Shown piece by piece: positions 10,358 to 21,814 of a DNA stretch of 64,000 nt. Source of the stretch: Isoetes taiwanensis (lineage: Eukaryota > Streptophyta > Lycopodiopsida > Isoetales > Isoetaceae); assembly GCA_021234155.1 (NCBI GenBank), contig JAJEKV010000023.1:2780557-2844556 (forward strand), in the 5' to 3' direction. Under the pieces are notes generated by a model. It saw only the letters and a list, made by a program, of their open reading frames with translations, was not told the origin of the DNA and made no database searches. Both the position numbers and the translations under genes were made by a program. How positions within the stretch are numbered: the first letter of the stretch is position 1; each line of letters opens with the position of its first letter.

Positions 10358-13300
10358 ATGAACAGCATCAAGAGCTTGGGGCCCTTCCCCAGTGCTAAGT
10401 TTTCTTGTAAGGGGCTCCTTTTTGAAGCTTTAAAGCTTGATCGAGGAAATAAAAGAGTAGCATGCTGTACATTTGTATCCAGTGCAAGTATTAAAAGCGA
10501 ATGCCTATATGAAAGTTTTGTCAAATTCGCTGTGGAAAAACTTGATCAATGCGAGAAATTGTTGCCATTTCCTTTCAGTGTACGCTATACAGAGCTTTTT
10601 CAATTTTGTTTTTATTTTATAGGCCTTCAATTCAACGTGTTTTTTCAATAATCGCAAATGTAGGCCATTTCTTCAAGGAGATTCTTTGAGTTATGAGCAG
10701 TGTTTTCTAATGTTGCAGGAAGATTTTCATAACATGGAAGTGCGTGGTCAGCAGAAGGCCACCTTAAAGAGCGTTGCATATACATCACCAAAGATACGCC
10801 TTTGTCGAGCTGCAACAATTGACGGGGGCACTGCAATGCAGGTGAGATTGTGTAAAACCATATTGTTGAAAGTAATCCAAGCTAGGGGCGTATCTTGATG
10901 TAGATACTCATGTATTCTTCATTGCTACTGGCATTCTTGGCATTCCCCAATGATTTGCCAAGCTAGGTCATATCGTCTGCACAGTTGCATGGGTTTTTTT
11001 ACATGCTCTATTTATCTGGGTCTGGTATCTACACGCCGATCCAATTCTTTATCTACATTGCACTTGATATAAAAACATTATTTACTCGTTTGCATGTGCA
11101 GGTCTTGAATATGGCAATCTTCCCAAGGTCTCAATATGATATTCCCATTTTCTGTGCTGATTTTTTCTCAACATCGAGTCGCAACATTTTGGTCTTGTGA
11201 GTATAGCACACGCCATAATTCATGGATCATTGATATCATGTTGGAATAAAACTTCAAATTTTTTGCAGAGATCTCAACCCCCTTTTCAATACACAGGATG
11301 ATCGTGAATATAGAGAGAAGTACTATAGATCACTCTTACCACTAGTGGACAAGTATAAGGAGGTAATATTTTTGCCCCGTATAATCACAGATTGGGACAT
11401 TTATTTAACTTTTATGTGTGACAGACAACACCAACCTGTCCGATTGTTTCCTGAATTTTGACTGGACAGTAAACCACTTGAGGCACATCGATTGCAAAAA
11501 TTATCCTTGGGAAGCTGTAAATACATAGAACAGTTGGGAATCTTCATTAAAATGGCATGCCTGGTACTTGCAGGCTTTGCCATCTCTGTCCCAGGGAATT
11601 TACACAATTAAACTGATTAGCTGCCATCTATGGCAATCGAACCTTGCCCTTATACCAATATTATAATGAATAGAACCAATCAAAGACGAGAGATGTCAAT
11701 CCTTAATGGGATCTAACCTCTCTTGAGTTTACTATCCCATTTCCTTTTAATTCGTACCATGGGGGCTTTTTACGAGCTGTACTTAGGGTGTATGGAGACA
11801 AGATAGTCATTAGAGATAGGTGCAGGGTTTTATATTGGAGTAACGATGGTGTACATTGCATCATTATGAAGCACAGTAAGTTTCTCAAGTGAAATCCTGC
11901 ATCTATCAGTTGGATGATTCTTAACATGGTGTACCTACTAGAGAATGCTCATATTTCATTCAAGATATCAAAGCTCTCAATGGCTATATTGAAACATGTT
12001 ATAACAACTATTGTCAAGCTCCGTGTAAAGCTAAAAGTTGGGAGCTTGAAGCTCTACATTTTTTTCTGCTTCTGTCATGCTACCATGCAGTTTCTAGCCG
12101 AGCATAATGCATCTACTTGGTGTATGGAGGCTAGGGTGTTTTTGAGACATAAGCATCTCTCCTCAAGGCAGGGCCAGATGTGGAATCAGTTCTCCTAAAG
12201 GCAGCGCCAGATGTAGAAAATGGAAAAAACTAGCTCTGCTTCTGTCATGATTTCAATTTCGGTGAAAAAACTAGCTCTGTTTTTGTCATGATTTCAATTT
12301 CAGTGATCCAAACGACCTATTCACGTTGGTGCCTTTTGTCTTCGGCTGCCTTATACTTTAGCTAATCCAAAATGTGTCCAGGGTCTTGCAACGTCTAAAA
12401 CAAAATACGTCTGTGCAAACATATGAGACAAGAATCTGGTTGAGCTGGGAGTAAGTCTAGTAGAATCTTCAGCACTTAGTACTTATCTTTGCTGGGCATG
12501 TGCGTAGTTTGTGTAAGTTACAAGTATGATGCTTTAAAATTAAGCTGTTGTGTCTGGCTTTTTGCTTTCAGTATGAAATCTGGTATCTCTAGTGACGTTA
12601 CGAACACACGCTGTTTGAAAAGCACAATGCTGTCTGTTTTTCAGGTTCTTCCTTGGGGAGGTGAGTTGACAGCAGAATCTTTGGACTTTTTTTCTCCCAT
12701 TGTCATATGGTCGAAGCCTGCAATGAATGTGCAGACGCAGGATGCAATTTTTTCAGCCTTTCAAGACTACCTTCTGGTGTGTTTGACTTTGATGGATGAG
12801 CCTTCTGGTTAATTTCTTGAAGACAAAATGCTTTGTGGGCTTATAGCCTAGAGTTGCAGCATTCTCCTCCATAGTATAAAAATATGTATCCCTATGATAT
12901 TCTTTATGGTAGCATGTGCTGTGCAGTGTTGAAGTATGATGACTATCTCACACTTCTGCTTATAGTTGTGTACCTTCTGATATTGACCTTAGAAAACATT
13001 TTGGTTTTGATTGCGAGTTCCATCCACCTTTAATATCCATTATCAATAGCCACCCTTTTGGCATATTCCTAGAACATATCTTCCCTTCAGTATATGTTTT
13101 AAACTGTTGCACGTGCTTAATCATCATATTTGCTGATTTTGGCAGTCCATTGTGAAGTTTCCATCCAATAGGAGTTGCAGATTTTCTTGATTTTTTTAGC
13201 TTAAATTTTCTCCCCAGTAACTGTTTGATACAAACTGAAGCTCCAAAAATTTGACAAACAATAGGATATTAAATGGCCAAAATTCCGATTGAACTTAAGT

Positions 13301-14521
13301 TTATTTCAGTCTTGTTATGTCGTCCAAAGTTGAAATCCAAGGGTATATTTGGTATTGTTCTCACTAGTGTGTTATATACAAGTTCATGTGGAGGGATGAG
13401 GGCATGTCACCATATGCCATATTATTTATATCTTCAACATGTTACATTACATGTGCCATATGAGCTGAAATTGCTTTCATATGTACCATCATTCAACTTT
13501 TAGTTTAACTAGTCAATGTAATTGGAGCCTTATTTTTGTAGATGGCCACAGGCATGGGTGAGACTGAATAGTGATGCGAAGGAATTAACAGACGAAGAAA
13601 AGATATCTAAGTGTTGGGAGGCGCAACACCGTTACTTGACATGGCGTGCCACTAAGGTGGTATTGTGCTTTTCCTTTTTTTGCGTGACTTAGCATTTTTA
13701 TTTAATTTATACCAGGCTTCAACTAACTAAAAATGTTAATGAAATAGTTTCCTGTGTTATATCTATTTTTTGCAGGATCCGGGTAGGCCCTTACTTACAA
13801 GGCTATTTGGTGAAAACCTATGTGAGGTGGTTGCCATCTCCTTCTTTCTATATTGTTTATTCTGATCACTAGCATGTTTATAAAGCTTGAACATTTGTCT
13901 TTAAAAATCACAAATTTGGAAAATGAAACAAAGCTGCGTGCCCGTTTGGTTTAGTAGCCAGTCCATGACATACAAGATGTTTAAAGTTCAATGCATTATG
14001 GATCCAAACCAGTACGCGATGTAGCTCCAGACAGCACAGATGCAAAGGGCTTGCATGTCTAAGAAAGAATAGATGGACAAAGATGGAAAAGACTTGCATG
14101 TCTCAAGAAAGAATAGATGGATAAATTGTCCTGAAGCAAAAAATGACAGACCAAATATATTGCAGGCTTCATAATTTTCTAGCATAATAATTTATATAGT
14201 AAAATAAGTAGTGCAATTTAAAATCATGCTAGGTTGTAGTTGCTTTTTGATTAAATGTTATATGTAGAACATATCTAAATGCATTATGTTTGGATATTTG
14301 TAAAGATGTTTCTCATGTTATGTTGACTTGTTACTTTACAGAGATACATTACAGACTTCCTCTTCTATGGTGTCGACTCGCCTTGCTCAAAAACGTTTGT
14401 GGACTACTTTCCCAAATATAAAACTAGTGGTGGCAGCATAAATACTCAAAGAAGCATGTCAGGAAAATTGTATGTGAAACGTCCTTGGGATTCCGATGGG
14501 CAGTTTATTTGTTGTACATGA
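10358..14521 (+). CDS. HY2: Phytochromobilin:ferredoxin oxidoreductase (HY2-type)
   Basis: Eight exons joined by canonical GT-AG introns give an unbroken 333-residue protein: 10358-10579, 10719-10841, 11102-11196, 11269-11362, 12645-12776, 13552-13656, 13776-13826, 14342-14521. Length and motif order match ferredoxin-dependent bilin reductases: SPKIRLCRA (98-106), FPRSQYDIPIFCADFF (122-137), LDLNPLF (147-153), LPWGGELTAESLDFFSPIVIW (exon 5), QHRYLTWRA, FYGVDSPCSKTFVDYFP (exon 8) and the C-terminal RPWDSDGQF. Asp128 and Asp286 are candidates for the conserved acidic residues used in protonation. Residues 1-50 are Ser/Lys-rich with few acidic residues, as in a chloroplast transit peptide; the ATG at 10358 is the only start giving one. 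Known role of the family: reduction of biliverdin IX-alpha to phytochromobilin in plastids, the chromophore of phytochrome. The related phycourobilin synthase of mosses is the main alternative. Confidence 0.9.
12222..12305 (+). repeat. Short tandem duplication in HY2 intron 4
   Basis: A unit of about 41 bp, AAAAAACTAGCTCTG followed by TTCTGTCATGATTTCAATTTC, is present twice in tandem with two or three differences. It lies in the 1.28-kb intron between exons 4 and 5 of HY2. Confidence 0.75.
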
Positions 14522-16777
14522 TATACTCAGCATTGAAATGCATTGTAATTTGTACAACATTAGCTTGCATATTCTTAGTGTACAAAAGCATCGCATTCAA
14601 AGGAGAAAAGGTTTATCCCCGTTTAGTGATTTTGTAGGAGGTGCAAACAAAGAGTCCAAACGAAAGCCACATTCTCGTGTCCTTTTTGTGCAAAAGCATA
14701 CAAAAGTACTCTTCAATTGAAACAGGCTTAGTGCGCTTTGTGTGGAGTATAGTTTGATCTGCAACTTGTGAATTTTCATGATATTTTGATTCACAACTAC
14801 TTACTAGGCTGCGCAATGTTTTGCTTTTGTTGCATTTGTTTTTTCTTGTCAAAATTAGCTGTCGTTAGATAAGGCATGTTGTTGGCAAAGGTTTGTCTAC
14901 AACGGATTTGGAGCAGCTAGAGTTGGAGATGTCTGGAAACGAAGGAGGTTGCATGCATGGAGGACCTGCACCTCTGGAGGCTACACGCCTGGAGAATTTA
15001 GACCTGCTCAACCATGCCTTTCCATTCCTCTTCCTGTTGTAAAGCGGCATGGCGAGCAGTGAAGGACCTCTTGCAGGCATCGCTGATCATGCTTACAACT
15101 TTATTTTTAAGGTTATGGAACTATACATGTTGAGCTTGGGGATGTCCTTGTTTCTTCAAGTTTATCATCCTGCATCTGTTTAATCTTATTGCCATAATGT
15201 GCATGTAGGATTCGAGATATTTTGGCACCGGACAGCTGGAAATCTCTGGCAGGATCGCTTTTCTTCATTCTTTCTTTATTCTCTCTTTTCTTGTCACAGG
15301 TTCCTCTCCAGTCAATTCAAACATTCCGCATCACAGGTGGATCGAGATCAATGGCTACACTCAATTCCTTCAGAAGTTTTTGCATCAAAGGTGGATGGAT
15401 TCTGCATATTGTGCGGAATTCGATTATCTTACGTGCACTGGTCAGCTGCCATTAAGGCGGATTTAAGATCTCAAAACAGCCTCCTACCACCTATTCCACG
15501 TCATATTTTTGCTCCTTTCCACGTCATATTTTTGCTCATGTAGGATACCAAACTGATTCAGTTGGAATAATCCCTCGGAATAGGGGGAATCATGCATTAA
15601 TGGCACCATGTGTATTTATTTTTGCTAGTTGTCGAACAAGCAAATAAAACATGTGGCGCTCTAAAAGCCACTTATATTAAAGCATATCGGCCATAGATGA
15701 TGGTATCTATTTTGGTATGCCCTTTTGTTAGTTTGTGAATGTACCAAGTGTGCTCGTTTCCCCTTTTCATCTTGCGTCATGCCCATACAGGCTTTCTGCC
15801 CTCTACAATTCAAATTTTGAATTTATAGGTTCAAGCTTTATATTCCGTTTTCATTTCGAGGTGATGCGCCTTAAGTACATAATCCAAGATCTTTAGTTCA
15901 TCATTCAAGGTAGGAGTAAGCATCTGGAATGGAGAAATCAAGCAAGAGTTCTGGCCAGTTTGGGAGAACTGTTGTTGGGCAGGTGTCAAGGAAGAGTAAT
16001 TTGTATAAATGCTAGTACAGTGTTGGCTTTCTAAAAGCCTGTTTCCTTCTGATCAACGAATTTTTAACAGACATACCTCTGGTTGATTGCTTGTTCAATA
16101 AACAGAGCCTGTGGCTGCTTCACCCATTCAAGGTATTGATGGAAATTCCTCTTTGCATAACTATTTGAGAGCAAACATCAAAGCATTTTGTCCTTGGAGG
16201 ACCAGTTCTAATTATCTAATGCAACACAGCTTAGACACACAGGTATCTAAGCTACCACGTTGGTCACCTATACAAATTACAATAAAGCTTCCCCAACACT
16301 GAAAGGTAGAATGTGTACTGAAAGCAAGACTAATTCAGAGCAAGTTAATTGCATGCTAATATAACATTTTAGAATCATTTCAGAGTCTGCAACATTGTGA
16401 ACCATATCGTTATCAAAAGCCTCAGCAAATATTTAACATTAAATCGTATAGAAAATCATACATGTAAATATTGTACAGTCTTTCCTTCTGCACATGGTTT
16501 GGAATAAATTTCCAAGCTATGAAATAGCAAAAGTAAAAGCAAATATGAGAGTATTTACAAGAGCAAATATGAGGATTAAGAGTATTTATCCCTGTTTGAA
16601 TAAATCTGAACAATTATAAGAAATGCAATGATCTGAACAATCATTTATCTGAGCCAATACTTTAAATTCAGTGAGCTGGTTTGTCACCTGCAACAACAGA
16701 AAGATATCAATGGAAATTCTGTTCTAAAATAGTAATGTTACATTCATTTAACAATTACAAAGTATACCTTCATAATG
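14522..16777. other. HY2 3' flank; two unassigned open segments
   Basis: The HY2 3' UTR must lie at the start, but no clear polyadenylation signal could be chosen. On the plus strand, about 14860-15063 is open in one frame (FVYNGFGAARVGDVWKRRR onward) and ends in TGA. At about 15208-15465 a second open frame follows a potential TAG acceptor and includes HHRWIEINGYTQFLQKFL. Both have protein-like composition but match no family I recognise. They may be exon remnants. The rest, to 16777, is AT-rich without features. Confidence 0.3.
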
Positions 16778-17871
16778 TTATTCTTCATCATCTGATAATA
16801 CATCTGGAAGATTGTCTAGAATCTTCTCACTATCAGCTTCTCTAAGTGTGTATACAATCTTTCCCTTCACTCGATGTTTTATTTAATTGCAATAATTTGG
16901 GTTGCATAAACTATCGACTTTGGCTCATTTGAGCATAAAACATAGCTTGTACGTGATCTTGGTGCCTTTTTAAAATAAGTACTTGTAAGAAGTTCCTCTC
17001 CTGCATAAAATGTTTGTCCATTCACCTCAAAGTCTTCCTCCACAATATACTTAGTGCTTGTGCATAGTACCATCCAAAATACTGCACCCTCAGCAAACGT
17101 ATCACAGCACCCTCACCATTCTTTGGAGCTACCACAGCAAACATATCACCTACTATTACTGCATCACTCAACATGGCTGACCTTGAGGAGGAAATTGTTC
17201 TTTTAGATTTGCGTTGCTCAAATTCATCAGCTAGAACGTTGCTCGGTCCAATAACTACAAGCTTCCAATCATCTACATACTCTTTGTTCATACATTTACC
17301 CCATTGAGCATCAAGGCAATTTGCACAAAAGCACGACAAATGTCTTACCTGCAGTTCGTGTGTCCTCCACTGTCTCTGCTGCCCAAAGGTTGTTTCTATT
17401 CACATCCACCACTTCTCAAAACCATCTTCGTACCGGCTTCTTATTCGCACAAGATGATGGAGCAATAGATGAGAATCTCTCCCTAGCTATCTTCACGATA
17501 TCACTTCTTATTCGCACAAGATGATGGAGCAATAGATGAGAATCTCTCCCTAGCTATCTTCACGATATCTGCTGCACGTTCTATTTTTAGATCCTACAAT
17601 CTCTTCATCAATTCCCTCAACCATCTCTTCAATTCTGTAGCTTTCCCATCATGCTCCCCTTTCCCATGGTTGGAGCAAAAAAGTTCCACGTCATTTGCAT
17701 CTCCTTCCGACAAAGTAAAAAGGTCTTGCTGCCTTAAACTGAGACGCTGCTCCATCTGAAAAGACCCAATGCTTATTTGGATCCATTCCTTGTTGTTGCA
17801 TAAATTCATAATGCATCATAAATGCACACTGAACAAACAAAGTATCATGCTTTGTGTCATCTGATATATAA
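16778..17871 (-). pseudogene. DDE-like transposase remnant, copy 1 (C-terminal half)
   Basis: Minus-strand frames, broken by shifts, share clear blocks with the copy at 57858-59960: FVQCAFMMHYEFMQQQGMD, then HWVFSDGAASQFKAA (about 17735-17785). Next come CSNHGKGEHDGKATELKRWL (about 17630-17675) and a C-terminus ending KILDNLPDVLSDDEE before a TAA at 16778-16780. The Asp in FSDGAASQFK and the HGKGEHDG block look like parts of an RNase H-fold (DDE-type) active site. I recall similar uncharacterised proteins in animal and plant genomes, but the family name is uncertain. The N-terminal half is gone: at 17871/17872 the coding sequence meets the 3' end of a Helitron. A 67-bp tandem duplication (17437-17570) also disrupts it. 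Confidence 0.65.
17437..17570. repeat. 67-bp tandem duplication
   Basis: The 67-bp unit starting CTTCTTATTCGCAC and ending CACGATATC is present twice, head to tail and almost identical (17437-17503 and 17504-17570). It lies inside the DDE-like pseudogene, so the duplication is recent relative to the gene's decay. Confidence 0.9.
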
Positions 17872-17900
17872 CTAGTAACGGTGCCCGGCGTTGCCGGGCA
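17872..17900 (-). mobile_element. Helitron 3' terminus (second Helitron)
   Basis: Read on the minus strand, this ends with an 8-bp stem hairpin, TGCCCGGC-AAC-GCCGGGCA (complement of 17882-17900), ten bases of spacer and the terminal CTAG, followed by a T of the target. Helitrons end in just this way: a short GC hairpin 10-12 bases before CTRR, inserted between A and T. The hairpin and last bases closely resemble those of the Helitron ending at 40285. The element extends to the right; its 5' TC end was not found, and no Rep/helicase ORF is visible. It interrupts the DDE-like pseudogene. Confidence 0.8.
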
Positions 17901-20900
17901 TAAGCACGACCATATGTTAATGCAAGTCATTTGGTTGAGTGTTGCTCGACAAAATCAACAAATTAGACATTGAAAGGTGGGATGTCATTCAGTTAGAATT
18001 TACCATATAGATTATGTATTAGCTAACATTTATAAGAATATCGAGAGAGAAGTTTGGGCTACATGTAGTGAAGTTTAAATTTGAAGTTGATGCTCTAATA
18101 TAAGCTAAACTTCAGAGATGGTTCCGCTATATGTAGTGAACTTTAAATATGAAGTTGATGCTTTATAGGATGGAATAATGCGGAGAAATTTTAAAATAAA
18201 ACGGTTGTCCAACGTTGCCAAACTTAGCAACAACGTGTTTATGTTGATGTTGTCATTAGTATATGGATGATGACTTTATCTAGATGATGCCGTTATATTG
18301 TGCTTTAGCAGTAGTATTATTTTGAAGTTGGGACCACACCATAATATGGCGGTCATAATCATAACAGTTATAATGTCCAATCTTCAGCTTCTATGTTCTC
18401 CCCTTTGCAAGTTCAATTGCAGCTAACAAAATCCATATAGCATTACTTTGAACGTATCACACTCAAACAAATAGGTAGAATTCTCTCCTAATATTTCCAT
18501 TCACTCCTTTGAGAGTAAAGCTTGATGAAGTACTTACAGTTTGTAGAAAACTAAAGCATAAGGGCTGCATATAACATAGATGACGATTTGGCAATTGGAA
18601 AAGGAAACCATGGTTAAGATGATGTGGAGCAATCTAGAAAATTGAAGCTTAATTGCTTATTAAACTCAACCATTTGATGAGCATGTTCAATCGAGACAAA
18701 CTTGAATAATAAGCACCATAGCAAAGCAAGCTATCCCATCTTTGCAAGAGTATTTCCTAAAATCTACTTTCTTGTCATTTCAATTGTAAATGAAATATAA
18801 TCTAAAAATTATCTAATTAATGGGTTTTGCATGCAAGCACACTGTTGTTGTTGCTAAAGTTCTTGCTTCTAGCATGAAATAAGAGTTGAGTTAGCACATA
18901 GATCATGTAAATTTAGATGTAGAAAATGACATGCAGATATACAGTCCACGGGGAACAATCTAGTCACCATATGCCAAATTGTCATCAAGCATCCATTTTC
19001 CTGCGATAAAAGTCAATACAAAGTCAGTGGTATAATCATTAAGTATTAGCTAATTTTTGTCAGTATTACATAAACGTTCTTCTTAGATGACAAATATGAG
19101 AAAATTTTCTGATATACTATAGCGTAATGAATGCTGCAGCTCACATTATTTAGCTATGGCAGAGGAATGCTAACTCTTCCTTATTGCAATGTCTTATATC
19201 TTGGTACTGAATGCACAATCTATTTGGCTTGGATCATTTACAGCGTAATTCGAAATTGGTACAACTCGGGCAAAAATGCAATGCCAGCTTTTTGAGCACG
19301 CTCAAACAATATCTAAGATCTATTAACTGTCCTTGTGCTATACATAAAGGCCTATGGAACTTATCTGACCTCAGTGAACTATCTGCTTTTAACACAACAT
19401 AGCAGACATACGGAACATGGACAATGGCTGACTCTATCTTGGATTTAATGCCAAGTCCAATGGGCACAAAAACTTGTGTGTATCTTTAAACCCAACCTAT
19501 AGACCTACAATATTGGAACCTTGCTAGCAGGCTAGAAATTCAAAAGTAGTATGTGGCATTAGATCCTGAATATCTATGATCCTCTTATTGGCTTGGCTAT
19601 GGCAAATCAAAGATGTTTTTGGTCTCGTGGCTAAGAAATTGGAGCTGCATTTAATGCCTAGGACTTTCAGATTAGTAAGCGTTTGTCTTATGATTAGAGA
19701 CAATGAGATAATGTGTAAATAGTAAATATAAAATATTGGTAACAGCTCAGACCATTATTGGAAATAGCTCAGACCATGGCACATTACAAATGCGTTACGC
19801 TATTGAATGAGAAAAACGACTATTGGGGTAACGACTCGGACCATTATTGGGAATAGCTCGGACCATGGCACATTACAAGATGTTACTCGCTAGGGTCTTG
19901 CTACATTTTGCAACTAAGGCTGCGGCGCTGAACCGTACACACTCGGATGAGGCCACTTGTGTACTGGCTATCAAGTATCTACGAATGGAAAATGGACAAC
20001 TGGAAAGATAAAGGCTTGCTCTGCAAGTCCACGATCATTAATGTACATTTCATGGCCAATACATGCAAGTAGTTTCTTTAGTTGCAACTATTGGTGCAAG
20101 ATTATCTAACCTCATTCAACTATCTACTTCCAAAAAACGAAGGGATCGGGCAAATTTGGTACTGACAAATAACAGGGAACACGGACAGTGCCTGACTCGA
20201 TCTATGAATTTAATATCATTTTTTGGGCACAGAAACTGTATATACGTAAAGCCAAACCAATATCTAACATGCACTAACTCTATGTGCATTATACAAACTC
20301 TTATATAAGTTTATGTGAAGTCAAAATGAGCAAAATGGTAAAGGGCTTTGACCTGTGCAGTGGCTTTTGGAGGTTGTAAGCTCTGCCAGTTTATCGTGGT
20401 AGTTTAAGCCAATGTCTTGGCTCTTGACCTTGGTTATCAAGGTCTATTCTATGAATGCAATCACAAGCAAGCCTACCGGGCCTACAATCTTTTCTTGCAA
20501 TTCTAGCCTATCCAAAAGACCCCAAAAAATAGACTCGGAGATAGGAGATGACGTCGATTTCTGGTGCTTCTTCCATCTTGGCTTCTAACCTGCAAAACCA
20601 TAGCCATGGCTAGTTCTAACTGTGAGTCTTTCAAGTTTCGTCTGCATAAGAACTACTCTTTATTTGTAGATTTATTTCTTATAGTGGCCCATTATGTTGC
20701 TGGACCTATGCTTGAATAATTATGATGGGAAGGACAAAGAACATAATTCTTTTGGGTTGCCCCTAGGGGGGCAAATCCTCGCTTATGTGGATTTGTGGCA
20801 TATCCTAGGTATATGCTGGAATATACCTAGGATATACTGGTGACTGCTCCAAACCTATTATTCCTTGTAAACTGGCGATCACCTGCGTTGTGGGCCGCTG

Positions 20901-21000
20901 ATGTTTGAATCGGATAACTGGCAATATAGACAGAGCATCTGGCTATGGCGACTCCCAAGAGGCGAAGCCCTCCAACCGTTCTTGGGGGGCATGGTCTTTG
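17901..21000. other. AT-rich DNA, probably body of the second Helitron
   Basis: No ORF is supported. A GTAGTGAA(G/C)TTTAAAT...GAAGTTGATGCT block occurs twice near 18060-18170. A block of about 60-70 bp containing CTCAGACCATTATTGG and GACCATGGCACATTACAA is present at about 19745-19788 and again, diverged, at 19835-19880. The right-hand limit of the Helitron is unknown, so parts of this stretch may be older host DNA. Confidence 0.45.
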
Positions 21001-21049
21001 GATTATATGGCTCTAGATCTGTTACCATTGGCAGATTCAAGAAAGATTT

Positions 21050-21715
21050 GTATCAGAAAGGGGATCCAGGCTATTCAAGATGAAAGATAGTGGAATTGAA
21101 GGAATCTTTGCAAGCTTCAACAGGCAGTGCCCTAGACACCTGGGTGTCTGGTACTGATCTATGCTCTTGGATGGGGATCATTTGCACGGGCAAAAGTATT
21201 ACAGCTTTAAATCTTTCTAATCAAAGCTTGTGAGGATCAATCTCTCCTGCAAGTTTTTAGCCTAGTTACAAACGTGAAAGTTCGTATTTGAGATACTGGT
21301 ACCAGCAAATTATCTTGGATCAGCTGGGCTAGTGCCTGAGCAGCTCTGTCGATTTGATTCGACTGTCTGAGGTTGAAATGTCTGTGAAATTAGAGGGTTT
21401 GGTATTTAGCGCCAGCATTGGTTATGCATTACTCTCCTTGAGGCCTGCCTTTGCAATCTTCTTCTCGGTGTTCTTGATTTCCCTGTAGCCGGATACCTCC
21501 AAGCTACAAGAATTCCTGGCCAATTCACTTCCGACAAAGCTTGCTCTTCGGAGAGTACGATACGATGAAAGTTGTAAGCGTGTGTTAGGGGAGGGGGAAT
21601 TACCGTCTATCGAGATAGCTGAAACACCTCTATGCCCAAGGGATCAATCCAACATGGACGCCAATCCAGAAGCCAACATGAACTGCAACATGGATGCACA
21701 AAATGTCAATGTTTT
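21050..21715 (+). pseudogene. LRR receptor-like protein N-terminus remnant
   Basis: From about 21082 one frame reads KIVELKESLQASTG, then DTWVSGTDLCSWMGIICTGK and SITALNLSNQSL, a stop, then GSISPASF. This is the LRRNT_2 cap of plant leucine-rich-repeat receptor kinases or receptor-like proteins: helix, WxGxxCxW motif, and first repeat LNLSNQSLxGSISP. A weaker LRR-like GLVPEQL follows near 21325 in another frame. A last open piece (about 21518-21719) contains RRVRYDESCKRVLGEGELP and ends in TAG. No kinase domain is present and the frames are broken, so this is a gene fragment, possibly carried in by the Helitron to its left. Confidence 0.55.
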
Positions 21716-21814
21716 AAAATAGCAATTTTGATAGATTGTAAAAACATGACTTTCAAGCATGATTTAAGCCACTTCAACCTCCGACCATGGAGGGCAACCC
21801 TCTGTGCGCACCTT

